Origin: Microcaldota archaeon
GTDB taxonomy: Archaea > Micrarchaeota > Micrarchaeia > Micrarchaeales > CABMGC01
Length of the DNA: 32,576 nt
Direction of reading: 5' to 3'
Assembly (NCBI GenBank): GCA_021848025.1
Contig: JAJZND010000022.1
Location: 1 to 32,576 of the forward strand
The position numbers and the translations under genes were made by a program. Below, in pieces: positions 9,824 to 16,255 of this stretch. The notes under the pieces were generated by a model that saw nothing but the letters and a program-made list of their open reading frames with translations, made no database searches and was not told where the DNA came from. Every line of letters begins with the position of its first letter. Position 1 is the stretch's first letter.

Positions 9824-10828
9824 TTATTTCCTGTCTTTGACAGCTTCATAATTCTCTATTTTTGTTGAACGGTCATACAAGTACGCAAATCTCTTTGCCG
9901 CGTCTTTGAAATTTATCCTTGTTATATGTTCACTTTTCTTGTTTATTATATTGAATGGTGGTATCTTGTAAGCTACATGATCATCCATGAGAAACCTCTC
10001 ATGCTGCTCTATAGCATCACTTTCATTCATTATTCTCGTCTCAAGATCTACGCCAGGAATAGTAAGTTCTTTCCTGAAATCCTTCACATCTTCAGAGAAA
10101 TGCGAATCCATCATTTCTACTGAAGTGAGTATCGTTATTTTCTTGAAATTATGTATGCTGGGCATGCAGAAACGGTATAGATTTGAAAGTGCAGTAGAGT
10201 TGAAATGCTTATCTATTATACGTAGGTGCCCTCCCATGCCGGGAAAGAGCCTGTCCTGCAATGCCATATAGTTGGCAAAAGGCCGAGAAGGATCTATAGA
10301 GAGCATGGTAACGCCTTTAGCGGCCTTGGCAACATGGCTTCTTATAAGATACTCTATATAAAGGCTCGCGGATAAAGAAACGGCTGCGCCTAAGTATGGC
10401 GCGTATATGTAGATGCTGGCTAATTCTGCAAAAAGGCTTTCGGATGCAATATAAAAGAGGAGCACATAAACCAGTGTAAGGCCGGCGTGCAGGAATGTGT
10501 ACTTGCTGGTGTCCCTTCCCGGCCTTTCTTTCCGATTTATCAGCAAAAAGAATGAAATCCCGGTAAGCATCAGCGAGACAATGAATATAACATAAGATTC
10601 AGTAAGGCTTATCCCTATAATCTGCAGCTGGGCCGTGATAGGCTGTATCAAAGGTATCACGTTGCCTATGTTGGGCGATACTTGCAATGACGCGCCAAGT
10701 CCAATGCCATATAAAAGCGAGAGCGTTCTCAGCAGATATACTGAGCCGAAAATCAGAAGCAGTGAAGCTATATATAACACCAAATAAGCAACTGACGCTC
10801 TGGATCTGATCTTGTCATTTTCCACCAT
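9824..10828 (-). CDS. Membrane protein with C-terminal cytoplasmic domain, function unknown
   Basis: A 334-residue protein I cannot assign. The N-terminal ~165 residues hold four hydrophobic helices (about 13-35, 75-98, 112-132 and 138-160). A soluble domain follows (about 175-334) with alternating strands and helices, including KKITILTSVEM and HERFLMDDHVAYKI. The last piece resembles the 'H-x-R-[FY]-[IL]-x-D' strand of phospholipase-D-like folds, but no HKD catalytic motif is present, so this is only a weak fold hint. The gene is divergent from the pilin-LamG gene across a 156-base spacer. No strong TATA box precedes its ATG. Confidence 0.7.
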   Translation of the reverse strand: MVENDKIRSRASVAYLVLYIASLLLIFGSVYLLRTLSLLYGIGLGASLQVSPNIGNVIPLIQPITAQLQIIGISLTESYVIFIVSLMLTGISFFLLINRKERPGRDTSKYTFLHAGLTLVYVLLFYIASESLFAELASIYIYAPYLGAAVSLSASLYIEYLIRSHVAKAAKGVTMLSIDPSRPFANYMALQDRLFPGMGGHLRIIDKHFNSTALSNLYRFCMPSIHNFKKITILTSVEMMDSHFSEDVKDFRKELTIPGVDLETRIMNESDAIEQHERFLMDDHVAYKIPPFNIINKKSEHITRINFKDAAKRFAYLYDRSTKIENYEAVKDRK

Positions 10829-10952
10829 ATAATTACTAATTGCCAGGAAACGTTATTAGCACTTAGCTCTACAGGCTTGGTAACTGCTTTTTCATTCGGA
10901 TAAGAAAAATGTCTCAATCGCATACCGTGCAGTGCTAGCGATATAATTGAAA

Positions 10953-10962
10953 ATATTTTTAA
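10953..10962 (+). promoter_or_regulatory. TATA box of the pilin-LamG gene
   Basis: ATATTTTTAA is centred about 27 bases before the GTG at 10985, so transcription should begin on the start codon itself. This supports both the GTG start and a leaderless message. Confidence 0.6.
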
Positions 10963-10984
10963 CGTTTTTCATTCAATTAAACAT

Positions 10985-11938
10985 GTGCACTTAAAGAATC
11001 AAAGAGCCGGAAAGCAGGAGAAAACCCAGTCTGCCATGGAATATCTGATGACATACGGGTGGGCTCTGCTGCTAATTATAATAGTTATTGCCATCATGTA
11101 CGAGATAGGCTTATTTAATTACGTGTATATAGAGCCGAGGGAGCCTCCGGGCTCATGCCAGGTAGTAAGGCCAAATGGGCCAGGGTCCACAGTACCTATA
11201 GCAATGGTGGGGAATTGCGGCAGGGCCCTGCCAGAATGGGTGATGGGATCTAAAGGCGCAGGCGATTTTGTGATAGTGCGTGGCTCAAATGAATCTTCCA
11301 GCATGTTAAATATAGAGGGAAATAACATAACTATCTCCGCATGGGTTCTTATTTCCGGCTCGCCATACCATGATATAATAGATAAAGAAGGCCAGTACGG
11401 CATGAAAATAGATTACAACAACTACCCTCATGCATGCACTCCGAGCGGCAATACCGGGTTGTGCCTAGAGTGGGATACTTCAAATAACTGGGCTGGAAAT
11501 AGCTTTCCCATACCTTCCGGAACCTTTGGAAAATGGATGTTCCTTGCAGTCACGATGTCCGGTTCGAAGAAATATTGGTATGCGAACGGTGTGCAGATTG
11601 GAAACATTACCGTTACCGGTGGCCTCACGTATTCGGATGCCAATTTCACAATAGGTGCCATTTCCAACGACTTTAGCGGATACGGTGAAGCAGAATGGTT
11701 TAATGGCACCATCTCAAATGTGCAAGTATACAACTCAACGCTGACTCCTGGAGACATACAGGTTCTGTATAATGAGGGGATTAACGGTGCCCCCATAAAT
11801 TTACAGTCTCTCGTAGGATGGTGGCCTCTTGATGGAAATGCCAATGACTCAAGCGGAGACAACCTTAATGGATATGTATATAACTCGTATTTCTCTAATG
11901 CATGGGTAAACCGGTACCCGCTCATAGGCGCGCCGTGA
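10985..11938 (+). CDS. Type IV pilin-like secreted protein with LamG/concanavalin-like domain
   Basis: The 317-residue protein opens with a class III signal peptide: a basic stretch, then KTQSAMEYLMTYGWALLL and a hydrophobic helix. Prepilin peptidase would cut before the Gln/Ser of QSAMEYL. This N-terminus is very common in DPANN archaeal pilin-like proteins. From about residue 95 onward the protein shows a LamG/concanavalin A-like fold: ITISAWV, then KWMFLAVTMSGSKKYWYANG, then FNGTISNVQVYNSTLTPGDI, then VGWWPLDGNANDSSG. That fold usually binds glycans or other surface ligands. Many N-x-S/T sites suggest N-glycosylation. The product is probably a surface filament subunit or tip adhesin. The gene starts with GTG and ends three bases from the convergent helicase. 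Confidence 0.85.
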   Translation: MHLKNQRAGKQEKTQSAMEYLMTYGWALLLIIIVIAIMYEIGLFNYVYIEPREPPGSCQVVRPNGPGSTVPIAMVGNCGRALPEWVMGSKGAGDFVIVRGSNESSSMLNIEGNNITISAWVLISGSPYHDIIDKEGQYGMKIDYNNYPHACTPSGNTGLCLEWDTSNNWAGNSFPIPSGTFGKWMFLAVTMSGSKKYWYANGVQIGNITVTGGLTYSDANFTIGAISNDFSGYGEAEWFNGTISNVQVYNSTLTPGDIQVLYNEGINGAPINLQSLVGWWPLDGNANDSSGDNLNGYVYNSYFSNAWVNRYPLIGAP

Positions 11939-11941
11939 GGT

Positions 11942-13276
11942 TCAATATCTGCGGCTATCCCTGCGTCCTCCGCGCCGTTTGTTTCCCCAATTATTCCTAT
12001 AGCCTCGATTTTCGTTCCTTTTTATAGGCCTGAAGCCATTTCCCGGCCTATTATCATAGCCTCTGCTCCTATTGTCATAACCGCCGCTGCTTCTAAACCC
12101 CTCCCTGTTCCTGCTTCTAAAGAGGGATATGTGCTGGAAAGGCGAGGTATCCAACCCTATCTTCTCCATATGTATATTGGCTATATACTCCAAATCCTTC
12201 ACATTCTCTATCTGGCTTGTGGATGCAATAGTAAAGGATCTGCCATCAGCGTCCATCCTGGCAGATCTGCCTACCCTGTGTATATAAGTGTGTGGATCAT
12301 CAGGGATATCAAAACTTATTATGTCGGATATGCCTGAGATATCTATGCCTCTCGCTGCTACATTGGTGGCTATGAGAAATCTTTTGCTTGTCTTAAATTC
12401 CCTTAATGAGTGCTCTCTTTTAGCCTGAGTAAGCCCGCCATGTATTTCAGCTACATCAAATCCCTGCCTGCGCATTTCATCGTAAAGCGCACTAGCCGCG
12501 AACTTCGTCTGCACAAATATTATCGCCTTCTTTGGATTATACTGCTTAATATAAGCCAGGAGAGCTGCAAATTTGAGCCTGTTGTCTACTACTGTATAAT
12601 AATGCTTTATCTTGGTAACAACCAATTCGTCGTCACTACCAACCTTTATTATCGATATATCGTGCATGTGCCTCCTTGCCACGGTTATAATTTTTTCAGG
12701 CATTGTTGCGGAGAAGAGCAGCGTCTGTTTGGTTTTTGGCGTCTGGGAAAGTATAAATTCTATGTCCTCTATGAAACCCATGTCAAACATTGTGTCTGCT
12801 TCATCAAGAACCAGGAACCTTATCTTATTCAGATTTAGCGCCCTCCGCTCCATAAGATCTATTATTCTGCCAGGAGTTCCTATCACTATATTCGGATTCC
12901 TGCTAAGCGCCTGCATCTGCACGTTTATAGATGCTCCGCCATAGACTACTACTGCATTCCTGCCGCTTCCATGCCTTAATTTGTTTGCAACTTCTGCTAT
13001 CTGAAGCGCAAGTTCCCTAGTGGGCACTATTATCAATGCTTCAGTATCATTTCCGTTAGCACCCATCTGCCTTATCGGTATCAGGAATGCGGCGGTTTTG
13101 CCTGTACCAGTCTTTGCCCTGACTATCACGTCCTTTCCCTGTAGGGCTACCGGTATGACCTGTTCTTGTACTTCTGTAGAGTTTATAAAATTCATTCTCT
13201 TTAGCGCCTCGACTAGCGAGGTATCTAGATTCATCTCTGAAAACGGCTTCAATTTAGCACCTGTGTATGGAAGCAA
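11942..13276 (-). CDS. DEAD-box RNA helicase with RG-rich tail
   Basis: A 444-residue ATP-dependent RNA helicase. The motifs appear in order: Q-motif Phe12 and Gln37, AKTGTGKT (54-61), PTRELA, TPGR, DEAD (158-161), SAT (189-191), then RecA2 motifs ending HRVGRSAR. A C-terminal tail of about 60 residues is rich in Arg, Gly, Tyr and Asn, a typical RNA-binding extension. Such proteins unwind structured RNA in ribosome assembly and mRNA turnover. The start is TTG at 13276. The later in-frame Met15 would remove the Q-motif phenylalanine, and the TATA box at 13301-13309 is about 29 bases upstream, which supports the TTG and a (nearly) leaderless message. Confidence 0.93.
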   Translation of the reverse strand: MLPYTGAKLKPFSEMNLDTSLVEALKRMNFINSTEVQEQVIPVALQGKDVIVRAKTGTGKTAAFLIPIRQMGANGNDTEALIIVPTRELALQIAEVANKLRHGSGRNAVVVYGGASINVQMQALSRNPNIVIGTPGRIIDLMERRALNLNKIRFLVLDEADTMFDMGFIEDIEFILSQTPKTKQTLLFSATMPEKIITVARRHMHDISIIKVGSDDELVVTKIKHYYTVVDNRLKFAALLAYIKQYNPKKAIIFVQTKFAASALYDEMRRQGFDVAEIHGGLTQAKREHSLREFKTSKRFLIATNVAARGIDISGISDIISFDIPDDPHTYIHRVGRSARMDADGRSFTIASTSQIENVKDLEYIANIHMEKIGLDTSPFQHISLFRSRNREGFRSSGGYDNRSRGYDNRPGNGFRPIKRNENRGYRNNWGNKRRGGRRDSRRY

Positions 13277-13300
13277 AAGAAGTAGTATGCACAGATTTTC

Positions 13301-13309
13301 TTATAAAAA
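13301..13309 (-). promoter_or_regulatory. TATA box of the DEAD-box helicase gene
   Basis: Minus-strand TTTTTATAA about 29 bases before the TTG at 13276. The rest of the 179-base spacer (13277-13455) holds no gene that I can support. Confidence 0.6.
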
Positions 13310-13455
13310 TCAACTATCTAAGCCAACTTTTTAGTCCAGTTGTATTGTACTACTGCATCTGCTTTTAATAATGTTATAATTACTCAGATATTTAAAGGCT
13401 TCTGAAAGCGTTCTGTTGCATAATCAATGTCTCACCATATATCATGGCGTTCAAG

Positions 13456-13806
13456 TCACTTCCTTGCTATGTGGAAAAACCTATCCAGCTCTTCATGGTA
13501 TGCCTGTCTGGTTTTGTCATCGAGGTAGGAATGGTTTACGGGGCGTCTTAGCTTCACTATGTTTCTTATGTCACCTGCAATGTCCATATCTGGCATGTAA
13601 GCCGAGAGTGAAATCAAGAGCTTTTCTGCAGATCTGAATCCATTAGAAGGTAACTCCCGGTATCTTGAAATTGCACGTGCTCCTCCCTGGGTCCTGGTGG
13701 CACCTTGCAAATCATTCCGTGAGCCAGGCATTTCCCGTTCAGCCTTTTTATCCGAAGTCCATCGGCTAGAGCCATCATGGTGTTTTTCCCATGTTAAGTT
13801 CAACAT
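13456..13806 (-). CDS. Hypothetical protein, 116 aa
   Basis: I do not recognise this protein. It is hydrophilic, with a charged N-terminal half and a C-terminal helical part (about residues 57-116) including FRSAEKLLISLSAYMPDMDI and ending EELDRFFHIARK. It reads on the same strand as the radical SAM gene 70 bases upstream. A TATA-like CTTATAGAG lies about 37 bases before ATG 13806, leaving room for a short leader. Plus-strand frames across the region look less protein-like. It could be a small accessory to the radical SAM protein, but only position suggests that. Confidence 0.5.
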   Translation of the reverse strand: MLNLTWEKHHDGSSRWTSDKKAEREMPGSRNDLQGATRTQGGARAISRYRELPSNGFRSAEKLLISLSAYMPDMDIAGDIRNIVKLRRPVNHSYLDDKTRQAYHEELDRFFHIARK

Positions 13807-13876
13807 CCCATTATCTGAACCTGTAGCAGTAGCTAAACTCTATAAGTTTATCCTCAATCCCTTCAGCAGCGAGCCT

Positions 13877-14935
13877 TCAAAGGAAGAGCCTGTGCGCGCT
13901 TCCCAGGATGGTCTGATATGCTTCACACGAGGTCCAGTGTTGCGGATCCTTGCCCTGGGCTATAATCCTCCTTGCTGCTGCTGCTCGTTCGCCATTCCAT
14001 GCCTTTGAGAGATCAAAGTCAATCTCCCTAAGGTTGGCTATCTTATAATCCCACATTATCGAGGGATATATGTTGCCCCAGTTGTCCAGAAAAAAGGACG
14101 AATCCATGCTCCTGCATCTCATAGGCGCCTTCGAGGTATCAGCAAACCGTATAAGATTCCTTAAGAAAGATGCCTCTATGACTTCTTCAGGATTAAGGCT
14201 GAATACCCTGCCAGAATATGCAAAGTTCAGATCCTTCAGCGCTGCCTCTTTATCAGCCACTATTTTCGCGCCTTCATTCCTGTAATATGCTCCTGAGATC
14301 TGTGCAAGGTTTATGTGGAAATCGTTGAGTGTCAACCCGGGAACGTCACGCTTCACTTTATTGTATGTCTCCTCGAAGCTTCCATTGTTCATGGTGCTTA
14401 TGGTGTAGCCGAAGACAACTCCCAGGTTCTTGTATTCCTTGGAGAGATTCCGTATGGCCCTAAATAGGCTTAGTGCCCTGTCGTAATTTCCAGGAACGCC
14501 TCTTATTTTGTCATGCAGCTCACTGTACCCGTCAAGGCTTACTGTTATGGTGATTTTAGGGACTCCAAGCAGAGCCATCTCCCTGAGGTTGTCTATTATC
14601 TTGCCTTCCCTGCATAGTGAGTTTGTAGGTATTGTGACCAGATAAAGTCCCTTCCAGTTTTCCTTAAAGGCCCTTACTATTTCAACAATATCCTGCCTAA
14701 GGAAAGGTTCTCCGCCGGTAATGCTTACCCACCTGAAATAAGGGTTCTTCTGCGCAAATGTGCGTATCTCTTCCAAGCTAAGCTCGTTCGAAGGCTTGAG
14801 CTGCCAGATGTTGCATGTAAGGCATCTGCTCTGGCAGTTCATGGTTATCGCAAACGTCAGCTTATAAGGCTTGTCAAGCGCAGCGAAATTGCTTTTCAAG
14901 GCCTCATAGGCCAGCCCGAAGGGTTTGCTGTCCAT
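13877..14935 (-). CDS. Radical SAM protein with degenerate SPASM-like C-terminus
   Basis: A 352-residue radical SAM enzyme. The CxxxCxxC motif is NCQSRCLTCNIW (Cys34, Cys38, Cys41), and SITGGEPFLR is the SAM-binding GGE. The C-terminal third resembles the SPASM/Twitch-like tail of MoaA-related enzymes with Cys274, NWGNIYPSIMW and WTSCEAYQTILG. In relatives I recall, the tail reads 'YPC...' and 'CP.CW..CEAY'; here those cysteines are Ser, Asp and His, leaving Cys274 and Cys337. An auxiliary Fe-S cluster is therefore probably absent or altered. Substrate is unknown. A TTATATCTC element about 30 bases upstream and an inverted repeat at 14939-14952 precede the ATG. Confidence 0.85.
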   Translation of the reverse strand: MDSKPFGLAYEALKSNFAALDKPYKLTFAITMNCQSRCLTCNIWQLKPSNELSLEEIRTFAQKNPYFRWVSITGGEPFLRQDIVEIVRAFKENWKGLYLVTIPTNSLCREGKIIDNLREMALLGVPKITITVSLDGYSELHDKIRGVPGNYDRALSLFRAIRNLSKEYKNLGVVFGYTISTMNNGSFEETYNKVKRDVPGLTLNDFHINLAQISGAYYRNEGAKIVADKEAALKDLNFAYSGRVFSLNPEEVIEASFLRNLIRFADTSKAPMRCRSMDSSFFLDNWGNIYPSIMWDYKIANLREIDFDLSKAWNGERAAAARRIIAQGKDPQHWTSCEAYQTILGSAHRLFL

Positions 14936-14938
14936 ATA

Positions 14939-14952
14939 CTAAGTTATCTTAG
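14939..14952 (-). promoter_or_regulatory. Inverted repeat between TATA and start of the radical SAM gene
   Basis: CTAAG-TTAT-CTTAG is a perfect five-base inverted repeat ending four bases before the start codon (14935) and just downstream of the TATA-like element near 14965. The position suits an operator, but the arms are short. Confidence 0.35.
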
Positions 14953-14981
14953 ATGTAATGAGATATAATAAGATTTCGCAT

Positions 14982-15902
14982 TTATTGCTTCTCAAGTGCC
15001 CTGGCTACGCCTTTTGCTATCTCCAGGCCTGCCTCATGCGCAGCCTCAGCGGTAGATGCGCCGATATGCGGGGTTATTATTAAATTAGAATTATTTCTGG
15101 CATACTCTACAATAAGAAGGTCCTTTTCAGATAACGGTTCGTCTGCAAATACGTCTATCGCCGCACCATTTATCTTGCCGCTCTTTAGTGCCTCTATAAG
15201 CGCTGTGTTATCTATCAGGCCTGCCCTTGCAGTGTTTATCAGAAGTGCATTTCTCTTCATGAGCTCAAATTCGTGTTTGCCGATTAGGCCGGTACTTTCC
15301 CCGGTTAGAACCGCATGCAAAGTTATAATGTCAGAATTTTTTAGGAGAGACTCGAGATCCACAAGTTTCGCATCATTGCTGCTCTTTACATATGGATCAT
15401 AGGCTATGATCTTCATTCCAAAGGCTTTTGCATACTCTGCTACCTTGCTTCCTATCCTGCCTATGCCTATTATGCCGAGTGTCTTCCCATCCAGCTGCTC
15501 ACCGATAAATCGGTATCTTTCCCACTTACCTTCAGAGACACTTAAGTATGCCCATGGTATCTTTCTTGAGAGGCTTAGCATAAGTGCCATTGTGTGCTCT
15601 GCAGTTGGAATTGTATGCGTTCCATGGAGATTTATTATCCTGATTCCCATTTCCCTGGCATAATCTGTATCTATATGGTTCAGGCCAGTGGTGGCAGAGC
15701 CTATAATCCTGAGTCTTTTAGCCCTGGCAAGCATCTTCTTGTCAAGATGAGTTTCTATCCTTACAATTATTGCATCGAAATCAGCTATCTTTTCTGCAAG
15801 CTCCTCTTTTCCCATCCTCTTCGCTACAACATCTCCGCAGCTTTCCAATATTCTTACAGCATCGCCATCAAAGTATTCTGGCTCAGTCACAAGTATCTTC
15901 AT
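14982..15902 (-). CDS. serA: D-3-phosphoglycerate dehydrogenase-like D-2-hydroxyacid dehydrogenase
   Basis: A 306-residue NAD-dependent D-2-hydroxyacid dehydrogenase. The Rossmann motif is GIGRIG (146-151) with Asp169 after the next strand, and the catalytic triad is Arg226 (NTARAGLID), Glu255 and His279 (TPHIGAS). The closest functional class is D-3-phosphoglycerate dehydrogenase, the first step of serine synthesis, in a short form lacking the C-terminal ACT regulatory domain. Other hydroxyacid substrates cannot be excluded. AAGGTG is five bases before ATG 15902. The transcript has an unusual structured leader (see 15903-15990), so control may be at the RNA level rather than by an ACT domain. 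Confidence 0.82.
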   Translation of the reverse strand: MKILVTEPEYFDGDAVRILESCGDVVAKRMGKEELAEKIADFDAIIVRIETHLDKKMLARAKRLRIIGSATTGLNHIDTDYAREMGIRIINLHGTHTIPTAEHTMALMLSLSRKIPWAYLSVSEGKWERYRFIGEQLDGKTLGIIGIGRIGSKVAEYAKAFGMKIIAYDPYVKSSNDAKLVDLESLLKNSDIITLHAVLTGESTGLIGKHEFELMKRNALLINTARAGLIDNTALIEALKSGKINGAAIDVFADEPLSEKDLLIVEYARNNSNLIITPHIGASTAEAAHEAGLEIAKGVARALEKQ

Positions 15903-15990
15903 AATTACACCTTAACCCTGCTACATGCGTAAAGCAGGATTTGCTGCTTCCTGCATCTACATTACAGGAATACATCCTAAGCATTTATAT
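15903..15990 (-). promoter_or_regulatory. serA promoter and leader with two mutually exclusive hairpins
   Basis: The TATA box (plus-strand ATTTATAT, 15983-15990) puts the transcript start near 15960, giving a leader of about 57 bases. In the RNA, segment A (GCAGGA, 15954-15949), B (TCCTGCT, 15939-15933) and C (AGCAGG, 15922-15917) follow in order. B can pair perfectly with A (six base pairs, nine-base loop) or with C (six base pairs, ten-base loop), but not both. C ends a few bases before the Shine-Dalgarno AAGGTG. This is the layout of a translational switch. The pairings are seen; the switching is inferred. Confidence 0.5.
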
Positions 15991-16046
15991 GCCACCTATA
16001 CTGGCAGATAACCGCATAGCCATCCGTCAAACCATTGAGAAAGCAG

Positions 16047-16080
16047 TATATATCTCATTATTCACAATATGATATGTGAA
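16047..16080 (+). promoter_or_regulatory. TATA box plus inverted repeat
   Basis: TATATAT at 16047-16053 is 26 bases from a GTG at 16076. Between and over the start lies TTCACA-N8-TGTGAA (16061-16080), a perfect six-base inverted repeat enclosing ATATGATA. The ten bases AATATGATAT also occur in the PadR operator at 6143-6152. AT-rich sequence makes chance matches likely, so a shared regulator is only a suggestion. Confidence 0.35.
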
Positions 16081-16189
16081 GGCAGGCAAGTGTTTAGCTG
16101 TTAATAATCTGCTTACCGCATGCCGTCTTCCGGCGTCTTCGGATGCCTCTTCCTCCACCCGGTGTTCAGGGTGTAAACATGAGGGATAG
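16076..16189 (+). CDS. 37-aa peptide with CxxC (putative)
   Basis: A GTG-initiated ORF placed exactly where a leaderless message from the TATA box at 16047 would begin. It encodes a 37-residue peptide with four cysteines, ending RCSGCKHEG. No family is recognised. The promoter spacing favours expression, but the short length and ordinary composition leave it uncertain. It could instead be a small non-coding RNA or nothing. Confidence 0.3.
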   Translation: MKAGKCLAVNNLLTACRLPASSDASSSTRCSGCKHEG

Positions 16190-16216
16190 TAGCGTGAGAT
16201 TGAAGTGTTAGGTCTG

Positions 16217-16255
16217 TTAAGTGCCTTTCGCAGCTTTCTTCTCTGTTTTTGCCAT
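16217..16255 (-). CDS. 12-aa Lys-rich peptide after nuoN (putative)
   Basis: The ATG shares a base with the nuoN stop codon (TAATG) and encodes MAKTEKKAAKGT before TAA. Stop-start overlaps like this normally mean translational coupling. The sequence looks like the N-terminus of a basic archaeal protein, but no continuation exists in any frame that I can recognise. Confidence 0.2.
   Translation of the reverse strand: MAKTEKKAAKGT

Larger units (their letters stand above)
15991..16254. other. Mostly non-coding region between serA and nuoN
   Basis: 264 bases holding a plus-strand TATA and inverted repeat (16047-16080), a possible 37-codon ORF (16076-16189) and a 12-codon ORF after nuoN (16217-16255). 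A short imperfect direct repeat of CGTCTTC(C)GG occurs at about 16124-16142. I see no tRNA, no C/D-box pair and no T-rich terminator. Confidence 0.5.

Noticed and set aside
13416-13637. Plus-strand TTG ORF opposite the 116-aa gene, with a TATA-like element at about 13388-13396
   Set aside because: The translated product looks like antisense read-through (many Cys, Leu and His with no pattern), and the minus-strand frame is more protein-like.
13697-14008. Plus-strand ORF over the radical SAM gene's 3' end
   Set aside because: It lies opposite well-supported coding sequence and ends in a low-complexity cysteine run.
16100-16200. Short repeats (CGTCTTCCGG, CGTCTTCGG) and small hairpins that might be a structured RNA
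   Set aside because: The arms are only four to five bases, and no box C/D, H/ACA or tRNA features were found.
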